Source of the DNA: Vitrella brassicaformis
Lineage: Eukaryota; Sar; Vitrellaceae
Direction: 5' to 3'
NCBI GenBank assembly: GCA_001179505.1
Contig: CDMY01000227.1
Span: 502,267 to 566,266 of the forward strand
DNA length: 64,000 bases
The position numbers and the translations under genes are program-made. Below, piece by piece: positions 1 through 9,480 of the stretch (positions are counted from its first letter, which is position 1; each line of letters starts with the position of its first letter). A model generated the notes under the pieces. The model had not been told where the DNA came from. It saw only the letters and a program-made list of their open reading frames with translations, and searched no databases.

Positions 1-206
1 AGTCTGACACACGAGAAGACCTTTTCCGCTCTACATAGTAGGGAAAAACACCATCGTTACCGTTTCTGTCTGCAGATGCCGCCTGGGGGCGTCTCGGCTG
101 CGCTGGCCACTTGGGGGCCTCCTCATCTCTCGTGCTTGAGCTTATCGGTCTATCATGATGCTGGTTGCCGTCCTGATCATCGCCGCTGTCCTTCCCTCCT
201 CTTCAG

Positions 207-1587
207 GTGCCCGACAAGGCGCTCTTCCGCACTATCGTTCGCGTGTCGAATGGTGTGTCGTGCACAGGCCATGCGCTGTGGGTGCCGTCCAACGGCACAG
301 AGGCGGACACCGACAATAACATGTGCATGGCAGGCGCTTTCGACCAAAAACTCGCCACCGTCGAGTCAGACGTCCAAAGCGATGATTCAGAATGCTGCTG
401 CGTCACAGACGATTGGCGGGAAGACATGCCCTGCGATGCGCGAAGACATTGCGAGGTGGGGGAGCTCATTTGTCACCTGCCACCAATTCCATTTGTGCCA
501 CTTATTCCATTTGTCCCACCGGATTATCAGCGGAACGACGGAAAGCTCATCCCAGGGTCTTGCGCGGAGACGGCGAAAGAAGCGAAGGAGAAGAAGTGGC
601 AGGACACCCACGGCAGTAACCCCCATTGCTGCGTGTTGGCGTCTGAGGCCGCCTGGAAAGGCGCCATGCGGATCATTTTGGGTTGGACCTTTCCCGCCTT
701 CCATGGCGATGACTGGGAGGAACAGAAGCGACAGCACGAATACAAGAAATTGGTCGAGGGCGTTGGGCAGGGCGGTTTCTCGGCAAGTTGTTACCGCATC
801 CATTCGGACTCGCTCACCGCATGCAAGGCTGAGACCATGCACATGAAATCACAAGGTCTCTTCCTGTCCAACCAGTTCCTCAAGATGCCGCCTCTTGAAC
901 AGATGAAACGTGCCAAAGAGTCCTGTGACGTCTGGCCCTGCCGCGTAAGCGATGGCATGTCTTTGTGCTCAAACTCCAATCTGATGCATATGGGTATCTG
1001 CTTTCTCACTCAGGAAAAGAAGACTCTCAGACTGGAACATCCTCTCGTTAAAGACTTGACGCCGCGCAAGTTGACGGACTTGAAGCGAATCGCTCCAGAC
1101 ACGCGATACAGCTGTGCTGCCGATGCTACACGTACGAGGCAACCGAGACATCACCATACATACATGCATGTTGTACATGATGGCCTGCTTGTATGCACTG
1201 TTCTTAGCTTGCCAGATAGACGGCCGTTGTCAGGAAGGTCTCGTGTGCGTGTCATCCCGCGCTCCCCAGGACGTAGAGGGCGTAGCCTACATTCTCAGCG
1301 ATTCTTCGGAGCGGGACAAGCGGCAGCCATGCATACACAGCCGCATCGCTTGGCTCTCGGGCTTGGCCAAATCTACCCGCGCTGAAGCCGCCAACCTAGA
1401 CACCACCGGCATCGTCAGGAACAGTGCGCTCTTCAAAGGTAGCAAGGAGAGGGAACAAAGACAAAGGCAACGAGAATTGGCGCCGCCAGTGCCACTTGCT
1501 TGGTGTGTGTCACCTCTTTGGCCCACCTCTTTCTCTCTCTCAGGGTGCCTGTGCTGCAAAGATACTCAGGCAGGCAACCGGCGCTAG
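207..1587 (+). CDS. Cysteine-rich protein, 5' partial, unknown function
   Basis: Exons 207-1131, 1208-1438 and 1544-1587 join in phase (1,1) and end at TAG 1585-1587, giving 399 residues without the start. A pyrimidine-rich acceptor (CTTCCCTCCTCTTCAG) stands just before 207, so at least one upstream exon is missing or unresolved. The protein is rich in Cys, with local motifs CCCVTDD, NPHCCV and a C-terminal GCLCCKD, and has a Pro/Phe/Val stretch near residue 100. I recognise no domain. The Cys pattern would suit a secreted or lumenal disulphide-bonded protein. An ATG at 155 in another frame reads MMLVAVLIIAAVLPSSS, a good signal-peptide shape, but it runs to a stop unless spliced out of frame, so I did not attach it. 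It converges on MsrB. Confidence 0.5.
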
Positions 1588-1723
1588 CTGACGAGACCCT
1601 TGTTCAAAGGAAGCCACGAATGCATGCATGACCGAATGCATGCATGCATGAGAGAGAGATTGAATGTCTGATCGAACGAATTTCCTTTGAGTGGCCTGAA
1701 AGAGATCATGCACACAATGGAGA

Positions 1724-1775
<52 letters not shown>

Positions 1776-2342
1776 AGGGGAGTGATGGATGGACCCAGTC
1801 AGTCAGCTGACTGCGTCTGTCGATGATGTGTTCCCTTTTGCGCGGGCGTGTGGGTTGATCGGTGAGTCGTTCCATGGATGAATGCAGACAGAGCGCAAGC
1901 AAGAACCAGAGGACGACAGTGAAAGAATGACAGATGGACGCAATCATTCAATCAATCAAAATCAAGGAGAGGCTAGTGTTGGTTGGCGAGGTTCACACTG
2001 GGTCGCTTCTTCTTCTTCTTCTTGCTGTTGCTGTTGCTGGTACCTTCCATCTACACGTGTTTGGGGACGAAGAGATGTATGTGGATTTTAATGAGGGTAC
2101 CGTGTACATTCAGAGGACCGGAGAGACTAGACAAAGCCCACTGCAGAAGAAGAAGCGACAGCAAGTTCGGCGGCTAGTTCGGCGGCTGTGCCGCCCACCG
2201 CCCACCAATCCTTCCGTCCTCACACATGCACACATATTGTCCAGCGACAACCGACTGCCTATTAACAGAACCCCTCATTTCATTGATTGCTCTCACACCG
2301 ACTAACTGCCTGTCATTGGATGGATGGATACGCATGTCTTTG
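1588..2342. other. Gene-free convergent spacer
   Basis: Spacer between the 3' ends of the Cys-rich gene (+) and MsrB (-). It holds a (TG)n(GA)n tract at 1724-1772 and CTT/TTG trinucleotide runs near 2006-2040. Small open frames here (for example 1934-2305) are repeat-biased and match nothing I recognise. No RNA gene seen. Confidence 0.7.
1724..1772. repeat. Compound (TG)n(GA)n microsatellite
   Basis: Direct reading shows TG repeats followed at once by GA repeats, in the spacer downstream of the Cys-rich gene. Confidence 0.95.
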
Positions 2343-3321
2343 TCAGGTGCACTTGGCCTCCTCCAGAGGTGGACTTGGGGCCCCCTTGACGTACTTGACG
2401 GACACCGAGTTGACGCAGTGCCTCTCGTTGGTGTCGGTGAAGCGCTCCCCTGTGAAAACGTGACCGAGGTGGCCGCCGCAGTTGGCACACATGATCTCGA
2501 TCCGTATCATGCCGAACGAGCTGTCCGTCTCAGTGTACACGCTCTCTGCATCCATCCACACACGACACACATCCACACCGAAGCACGCTGAGTGGGCGTC
2601 ATTCATTCCTTCCCGCAGCCCACCTACCTTTGTAGCATTTGTCGAATGCGGGCCAGCCGCACCCAGAGTCGAACTTGGCCTTGGCTGAGTAGAGGGGGTT
2701 GCCGCACGCCGCACAGGCAAAGTAGCCCTCATCTGGGTAGAACCTGCAGGCACAGAGGCAACCGTGCGTAGGAGGGGCATTGTGTGTTGTTTTGCAAGCG
2801 CATGCCCACTTGTTGTATTCGCCCGTCCCCGGCCGCTCTGTGCCCTTCTCGCGAATGATGTGGTACTGCTCAGCTGCAATCACAAGACCATGACGCAGAT
2901 CCCATCCCGTCAGTCAGTCACCCTGCCGATGCGTCCATGTCATGTCACTGGCCTTCCTCTCTCTGGCTGCCCTCCTTACTTACGTGTGAGTTCCTTCTTC
3001 CATTCTCTGCAAAGGCCAGCCAACACACATGGCAGTGCAGTGCAGTGCCTGCGTGTGTCACGGTGAGTAGTAGGTGTGTCTGTTGTTCGCTCACTCAGGA
3101 GGCTTGTTGATCTCAAAGACATGGCCGCCTTCGCCGATCTTGGCGCCTCCGAACAGCCTGTGCATGTGGGACAGTCGATGCAGCCTGCTGCGGGAGAATG
3201 GCGACAAGGCAGGGACGTTGTGCGGGGCAGCGAATGAGGAAATGCGCCTCAATGAGAAGGAGACGACTGCGGGAAGAAGGAGTACTGACGAAGATAAAAG
3301 AGCACTCATACGCCACCTCAT
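2343..3321 (-). CDS. msrB: Peptide-methionine (R)-S-oxide reductase MsrB, probably organelle-targeted
   Basis: Reduces methionine-R-sulfoxide in proteins. Exons on the minus strand are 3095-3321, 2984-3006, 2810-2873, 2628-2743 and 2343-2545; all phases fit (about 210 residues). The SelR domain is complete: EEWKKELTPEQYHIIREKGTERP, assembled across three exons, then CAACGNPLYS and CANCGGHLGHVF, which supply the four zinc Cys, GCGWPAFD, and RHCVNS with the catalytic Cys. Exon 2 is only 23 bases. The N-terminus (MRWRMSALLSSSVLLLPAVVSFSLRRISSF) is a hydrophobic segment followed by Phe and an Arg/Ser-rich stretch, like a two-part plastid leader; that targeting is inference. The start lies 82 bases from the divergent HAD gene, so the two probably share a promoter. 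Confidence 0.93.
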
Positions 3322-3403
3322 GTGCTTCGTTTGCGTCGTGTTGTTGAGAGAAAGACAGACTCAGCGCCGATCAGTCTGCGAGCTTAGAGGTGTTTTGCAG
3401 GCG

Positions 3404-4621
3404 ATGCGTTGGCTGGTGTGTCTGATGCTGTATTCACAACATCTATACAGCCCAAGGCTGGCGGCATTCATCTCTTTTGACGGCTTCTGGACCGATGCCG
3501 TTCTTGGGAGGCAGCGCTGCAGCCGGCACCGTCTGCGTCTGTACGCCTCAGCAGAACCGAGATCTGCCGTTGTGAGTGAGGCGACAACGACCGCACGCCT
3601 CGGAAGGCTGTCGCACATCGGAGTCACTTTCGACGCGCTGCTTTTGGATCAGTTCGGTGTCCTCCACGACGGCTCGACGCCATACCAAGGGGCGGTGGAG
3701 TGCTTCAACCACTTGGTTTCCTCCGGCAAGAAGATCGTCCTATTGTCCAACTCATCCAAGCGCAGCGGCAAGACGAGAAGCAAGATGGCGTCAATGGGCT
3801 TCAACATGGCTCAGGGTGCGACAGAGATCATCACGAGCGGCGATGTGGTCTTCCAGTGCCTCTCGCAGCTGCAAGACTCGTCAGCCTTGGGTGCTGCTGA
3901 TGAGTTTCGAGGCTTCTCGGCGGAGAGGAGGCGGTGTGTCGTGTTCGGAAATGGCGACGATGACTGGGAGTATCTGAAGGATTGCGGCTGTCAAGTGGCT
4001 GATGTAGCGGATGCTCAGTTTATCCTTGCTCGTGGGCTCTTTGAGCTGCACCGGGATGCTGAATCGCCGCCAGCAGTCTTGGGCGCGCCGCCCCTTCACG
4101 CACTTGGGAGAAGAGTAGCAGCTGCAGCAGGAGCAGCGCAGCAAGCCGACGTGCCCCAGCTGAGTGAGGCCGAGGGCCTTGTCTATGACGTTCTCCTCCA
4201 GTGCCGCGCAGCCGCCCTTCCCATGATCGTCGCCAACCCAGACTTCACCCGTCCCGACGGCAACGACTCGCCGATGCCCGGCCGGCTGGCAGGGTTATAC
4301 GAGGCCATGGGAGGCGACGTGAGGAGAATCGGCAAGCCGCACGGATTGGCGTATCGGATAGCTGCCGACTGGCTCGAGAGGCAGCACTCGGTCCACGACA
4401 GGAGCCGGGTGCTGGCCGTGGGAGACTCCCTTCCCCACGACATTTTGGGAGCCAATCGTGAGGGATATCCGAGTGTGTTTATCGCGGGTGGGGTGCATTA
4501 TTGCGAGCTGGGGCTGGGGAGACAAGGGGGGAGCGAGATGCCCGATGAGGAAAGGCTGCGGGCTGTGTTAGACGAGTACGATGTGAGTGCGACTTACTGT
4601 CTGCCGTCGTTCGTGTGGTGA
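3404..4621 (+). CDS. HAD superfamily class IIA hydrolase (TIGR01459-like), single exon
   Basis: 405 residues in one exon. HAD motifs in order: motif I LLDQFGVLHDG (about residue 83), motif II LLSNSSKR, the class IIA cap, the Lys motif GKPHGLAY, and motif IV GDSLPHDILGA with two Asp. Together these place it in the class IIA group known from alphaproteobacteria and plants (from memory, TIGR01459). The second motif I Asp is Phe, as in that subgroup, so the substrate is unknown and ordinary phosphatase activity is not assured. The ATG at 3404 was chosen because it gives a hydrophobic leader (MRWLVCLMLYSQ) followed by an AAF step and basic residues; frames open upstream to 3074 overlap the MsrB start and look like leader/UTR. 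Lack of introns sets it apart from most neighbours. Confidence 0.85.
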   Translation: MRWLVCLMLYSQHLYSPRLAAFISFDGFWTDAVLGRQRCSRHRLRLYASAEPRSAVVSEATTTARLGRLSHIGVTFDALLLDQFGVLHDGSTPYQGAVECFNHLVSSGKKIVLLSNSSKRSGKTRSKMASMGFNMAQGATEIITSGDVVFQCLSQLQDSSALGAADEFRGFSAERRRCVVFGNGDDDWEYLKDCGCQVADVADAQFILARGLFELHRDAESPPAVLGAPPLHALGRRVAAAAGAAQQADVPQLSEAEGLVYDVLLQCRAAALPMIVANPDFTRPDGNDSPMPGRLAGLYEAMGGDVRRIGKPHGLAYRIAADWLERQHSVHDRSRVLAVGDSLPHDILGANREGYPSVFIAGGVHYCELGLGRQGGSEMPDEERLRAVLDEYDVSATYCLPSFVW

Positions 4622-4952
4622 ACGAACTGCGTGTGTGTGGATGCCTCGCTTGGCGCGTAGCTAGCTGGATATGATACTGTAGACCGACGGCTGTGATGTG
4701 GTCTTTGGGACGAGACGCATTTAAACAACACATGTATGTATGTGTGGTGTGTGTGGCTACATTGTTTGGTGCACACAGACAACGCCTCGTCAGCCAGACC
4801 CAACACACCCGCATGTATGTACTAGTGTGCAGAGAAAACAGCTCATGCAGTGAATGCAGAGAGCCGTAAGTAAGTCAAATCACTGTCAGCCAAGCCAAGC
4901 CAAGCTAGAGTGGTACAAGCAGTCAGGGACCGACCAGCCAGGCCGCCAATGA
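4622..4952. other. Gene-free convergent spacer
   Basis: Short spacer between the HAD gene (+) and Sm-D1 (-) stops. TG-rich in the left half, with CCAAG repeats near 4890-4905. No gene seen. Confidence 0.7.
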
Positions 4953-5509
4953 TCACCCGCCTCTTCCCCCCCGTCCCCTGCCCCTGCCTCTGCCCCTGCC
5001 GCGCGCTCTGCCCCGCCCAGGCCGCTCCTTCGGGGGCTTGTTCTTGGGCGCGTCGTCTATCAACAGAGTGTCCAACGGTAGAGAATCCTGGATGGATCAA
5101 CCACACACAAGGGTACACGTGTCATGTGTGTCGTTGCGATGATGTCTTGTGTCGGTTTCTTTGTGTGAATGGGTGCGGTGCCTACGGGTAGGATGAAGTA
5201 TCTGATGTTGTTTCCCCTGATGGTGAGGTGGTCCATCGACACGGGGTTCTTCTGCTTGACCGTCATCTTGACGTTCTTCAGATGGGTGTTCATCGATATG
5301 TCCACACCCAGCACCGTACCCTGCACCACCGTCCTGCATGGGGATAACGAACACAACACCACAACATACCAACACAACAACATTCAGCAAGACGAATGCG
5401 TAAGTGTGTCTGTGCGGGATAGATGCGTGTGCGTGTGTGTCTACCCATTCTTGAGTTCAATGACGACGCTCTCATTCGAGAGCTTCATCAAGAAGCGCAC
5501 CAGCTTCAT
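4953..5509 (-). CDS. SNRPD1: Small nuclear ribonucleoprotein Sm-D1
   Basis: Core subunit of the heptameric Sm ring on spliceosomal snRNAs. Exons 5445-5509, 5186-5333 and 4953-5087 join in phase 2 then 0, giving 115 residues, close to the usual 114-119. The Sm1 motif begins [15 protein letters not shown] and Sm2 contains [12 protein letters not shown], both nearly identical to animal and plant Sm-D1. The C-terminus is the expected Arg-Gly tail (repeated GRGRG), the target of symmetric dimethylation in other eukaryotes. It faces the P450 gene head to head with 264 bases between starts. No oddity seen. Confidence 0.97.
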
Positions 5510-5773
5510 CGTGCCTCACGCCACAACCACCAGATGCGGCACTCAACTCAAAGCCTCCTTGTGGAGGGATTGCAACCAGATCTGCCCTTGCAGGGCTCAG
5601 ACCAGTGTGTGTGGAAGCCGTGAAGGTAGCTCTCGAGTCGCTTTCCCCTGAGAAAAAGATGCGACCTCAGTTTCCTTCTTGCAGGCTAAGCTCGCAGAGC
5701 GGAAGCAGAGACGAAATCACAGCTTCCGAGGTGCTGTACGTGCAGACATCGTTGCCGTCAGCGTGTCAGCTCA
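5510..5773. promoter_or_regulatory. Shared upstream region of Sm-D1 and P450
   Basis: 264 bases between two divergent start codons, so it should hold both promoters and 5' UTRs. No TATA box or other named element is evident by eye. Inferred from gene layout only. Confidence 0.4.
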
Positions 5774-8350
5774 ATGTCGGATTCATCGCCGCCGTCCACT
5801 TGGTTGTCATGTGTGTCGTCTGTGGCGAAGACCGTGGCTCTCGCAGGCGGCGGGGCGGCGGTTGTGTTGGTTGGCGCCAGTGCAGCACGCTTCGCTGTCA
5901 TCTACGGGTGCTACTGGTGGAACAGGAGGCGCTATGATCTGGAGAAGCTGGGCCCGACCTGGGGCAGCAGAGCGATGCCGATTTTTGATATCTTCAGCCC
6001 AGAGGGCAAGATGGACGACTGGATAGAAGAGCAGTGCAGGTGGGAAGCAAAAGACAGCAGCCACGCGCAGGCAGGCAGGCAGGCAGGCAGGCAGAGAAGC
6101 AGCACGCAAAGAGTTTTATCTGGTGTGTGCGTTGTTGACTGGTTTGCGCAGAGATCCGGCTAAGCCGGACCGCTTCAGGACGGTCAGAAGCACGATTGAT
6201 GCCTGGACGTGTGTGGGTGATGCCCGTGTTGTGTTGTGTTGCGTTGTGTGCAGGTGGTGAACATGGGTCCGTTTGTGGACGGCAGCCAGATAGTGCTCGT
6301 CAACGACGCCGATGCCATCGCCACCGCCCTCGAGAACCCCGCATCATTCCCCAAAGTGCCCATGTCCCTCGACGGCCTCAAGGCGCTCATCGGGGAGGGG
6401 TAACTAGCTAGGCAAGCAACCACAGTCACAAAGCCATCCTAAGGATGTGTGTGCGTGCAGGCTGGCGACATCTGAGGGCGAGTTGTGGCACCGGAACAGA
6501 AAGCTTCTAACCCCCCTGTGAGTTCCACTCCACTGGGACCATCCATCCATCGGCGGCTGGACGTGTGATTGCTTGAAAACCATGGCCATCCATTCATCCA
6601 TCCGCAGGTTCCATTTCGCTGCTCTCCGTGAGGCCTTCCCCTGTATCATCGACAACACCGTGGCCTTCTGCGACCGGATGGAACAGCAGATCGATGCCAG
6701 CCCCAACAAGCAGGCGATCGTCACGCGGATCCCGTTCAAGTGAGCCAGCCAGCCAGCTCCTTCGTTTGCCCTTTCTATCCTGTGCCGTTGGCTCGGGCAT
6801 GGCATCATTATATTCAGTGATCTGGCCTTGCGTATCGTGATTGACAACGCCTTCTCTGGGGAGTTCGACCCACACTGGATGGAAGACGCCTGGACAGTGG
6901 CGGTCAGGAGGGCAATGGACTGCCAAATGATCTCATTCCTACTAGGTGGGCTGGGCTGATCCGCGGTGGAGTGGGCAAAGGAAGGTGCACATCGATCGCA
7001 GAGAGGAGCCCTGTGAGTCTCTCTTTCGTTTGTTCAGGTCCGTTGGGCCGCTTCATCTCGCGTCAGTACGTGCATCTGAAGGTTGGGCAGATCAGCGACA
7101 AGATCAAGGGTGTGGTGCACAAGAGGAAACAGCTGGCAGCAGAGGCATCCCCGAAGCCCAGCAGCCGGCGGGACCTGGTGTCGCTGCTGATGGACACTGA
7201 GGGAATGGCGGACCAACAGAGAGTCGACGAATCGCTCACCTTCTTATTCGGTCAGTCAGTGAGTAGCTGGAGGCAGGCAGAGAGGGCGAGGCGACAACAT
7301 CCATTCGGAGCTCATGGTGTTGTGCATGTTGTGACATGACAGCGGGTCACGACACCACCTCCAACCTGATCGGCTGGGCGCTGTATCTCCTCTCCAAACA
7401 CCCTGACAAACAGGTCAACCACACACACGACGTGCACCAGCCCGTCTCTCTCGCTCATGTGTTGGCCGTCTGTGGCTTGATTCGTTCGTCACGCATGCAG
7501 CGATTGGGCCAGGCTGAGGCCGACTTGGTGCTGGGCGGTCGCGCCGTCGAGCAGGCCGACCTGCCGAAGCTGCAGTACACCAAATGGATCATCAAGGAAA
7601 CACTCAGGTACCTTTCTACCTCAGCCAGGCGACGCCCAGCCACGAGCCTTCGTGCCATTGTTGACTGATGCCCCCAGGATGAAGCCTCCGGTGATGCTGC
7701 TCGACCGCCTCTGCCGAGAGGAGCTGAAGGTGGCCGACGTCACACTGCCAAAGGGTACGAGGGAACCGGCCACGCGCTAGCAGTGGGTGTGGGTCTGTTT
7801 CCATGTCTTGTTCGCTCGCTCTGTGTGTGCGTGCGAGCAGGCACGATAGTGTGGCTGGGGTTCTTCTTCGTGGCCAACGACGAGCGGCACTTCGACTCGC
7901 CCAATGTGTTCATGCCCGAGAGGTGGGACGAGACCACCGACACACAGACGGGCGCTAACGCCAGACACCCCTACGCATACACGCCATTCTCCGCCGGTGA
8001 GTGGAGTGAGTGAGGGAAATGAACAAATGGATGAGGAGCCGCACCATTGAGCCACTCACTGTCGGTGTATGTATTTCCTTCTCCTGCCGGCCCACCATGC
8101 CATGCAGGCCCGAGAAACTGCATCGGTACTGAACCAGAGAGACACACATGCACACACAACACGTGTGTGATGTGTGCGTGTGTGTGAGTGTGGTACAGGT
8201 CAGAAATTCGCCCTTATGGAGGTGCAGGTGGTGTTGGCGAGCATCCTGCAGCGGTTCCACGTGTCACTCGCCGGCCAAGACCGCGTGACGCGGGTGCTAC
8301 AGGGCACCACAGCGCCAATGAACCTCATGCTCAGGCTCACCAAGCGATAG
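5774..8350 (+). CDS. Cytochrome P450, membrane-anchored, CYP4-like clan
   Basis: Thirteen exons: 5774-6039, 6152-6182, 6254-6399, 6461-6517, 6608-6739, 6818-6945, 7038-7250, 7343-7413, 7501-7607, 7678-7754, 7841-7996, 8108-8125, 8199-8350. All phases agree and the product is 517 residues. A hydrophobic anchor lies near residues 20-48. P450 landmarks follow in order: the helix C region GELWHRNRKLLTP, helix I AGHDTTSN (about 325), ExxR as KETLR (about 380), PERW (about 435), and heme loop FSAGPRNCIG with the thiolate Cys near 465. The heme Cys is encoded by an 18-base exon. Expected role is a heme monooxygenase of the ER or plastid envelope acting on a lipid or isoprenoid; the substrate cannot be read from sequence. 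Divergent from Sm-D1. Confidence 0.95.
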
Positions 8351-8751
8351 ACAGACAGAGTGGCGTAGATTGAATGGGTTGGACTTAGTGAGGGAACGAC
8401 GCTCAATGAGCGCCGTGCTCTAGTGAGGTGTCGGGTGTAGCAAGTGGGGTTGGTGAGTGGTGCGTGTAGCCATGCATGGTGCGTGTTACATGTACAATGG
8501 AGATTGGTGGCTGATTCTCTGGTTGGATGAACCCACTCACTCCACTCGCTCACATAGAGATTCAGGGTAGGTCCATACGGAGGGAGTCAGTGAGTGACAC
8601 GACACACACACAACACGCATCTCAGTAGTAGGTAGTATGGGCTGGCTGGCTGGGTGAGAGAGAGGGGAGTGAAGAGCTGAATCACTGACGATCGATCGAC
8701 GGGAGGGAGCTACAAGTAAGCTGCGCCAAACAAGAAGCTAAGATCATGTCA

Positions 8752-8773
8752 TGGATGGATGGATGGATGGATG
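8752..8773. repeat. GGAT tetranucleotide repeat
   Basis: Perfect GGAT units read directly in the P450/FHA spacer. The same motif recurs at 55062-55092 and elsewhere in the window. Confidence 0.95.
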
Positions 8774-9280
8774 CCCCCGCCACCCAGAGGCCTGCCTCGT
8801 CCTTTTGCATTGAAAATTGGATGCCTGATCTGATCGCATATTATCTGGATCTATCGTGGGGACACATGTGTGAGGTAGGTTGGAGGATAACGCACTCACT
8901 CATCATCCCAGAACTGCACGTGACGTGTGTGTGAGTGATTGGTGTCATCACTCACCCCATGTCGCGCACAGACAGCCCGGGGACGCCAAACCCGCCACGC
9001 TCAGCTCACAGGACACAATAGATAGCAACGATAGCAACGGCTCTCTCTCGAACGATGCATGTCATGAGCACGCGACACGCACGCACCCCCAAACTCAGTG
9101 TGTCGGCAAGAGAGTAACAGGTGCCCGCCCCGCCAATCCTACCCACCACCCACCATGTACCATGGCATGCCATGCGCCCGCCCCCGACCTCCCAATCCAT
9201 CCATGGACCAATCACGGCTCACAGAACACTCTCCACAGACAGATGGACGTCACAGCGGCTGGCTGGCTTCATGACGGAAA

Positions 9281-9310
9281 GAGGGAGGGAGGCAGGGAGG
9301 GAGGGAGGGT
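9281..9310 (+). repeat. GGGA tract (potential G-quadruplex)
   Basis: Repeated GGGA units with one GGCA break. At least four G3 runs on the plus strand, downstream of the P450 stop. Confidence 0.85.
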
Positions 9311-9480
9311 GAGGATGTCTTCAAAACAGACATACCGATCAATGCACCACCACACCGCACCGCACCGCACCGCACCACGAGCAATCGCCTCTACTAAACA
9401 TCGTCTCACGTCACGCAGCATGCACCACATCACCACTAGCCATCCACCCCGCCATCCCATCCCCCCTGTCCGTCCCGGAT

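Larger units (their letters stand above)
8351..9480. other. Gene-free convergent spacer with simple repeats
   Basis: 1.1 kb between the 3' ends of P450 (+) and the FHA gene (-). Holds GGAT repeats (8752-8773) and a GGGA tract (9281-9310). Left part TG/GT rich, right part CA/CC rich on the plus strand. No coding region supported. Confidence 0.7.

Noticed and set aside
1882-2305. Overlapping small plus-strand frames with a hydrophobic Leu run
   Set aside because: The Leu run comes from a CTT repeat; no start context, splice partner or similarity.
3074-3403. Upstream extension of the HAD reading frame
   Set aside because: It crosses the MsrB first exon and start, and adds no conserved residues; ATG 3404 gives a sensible leader.
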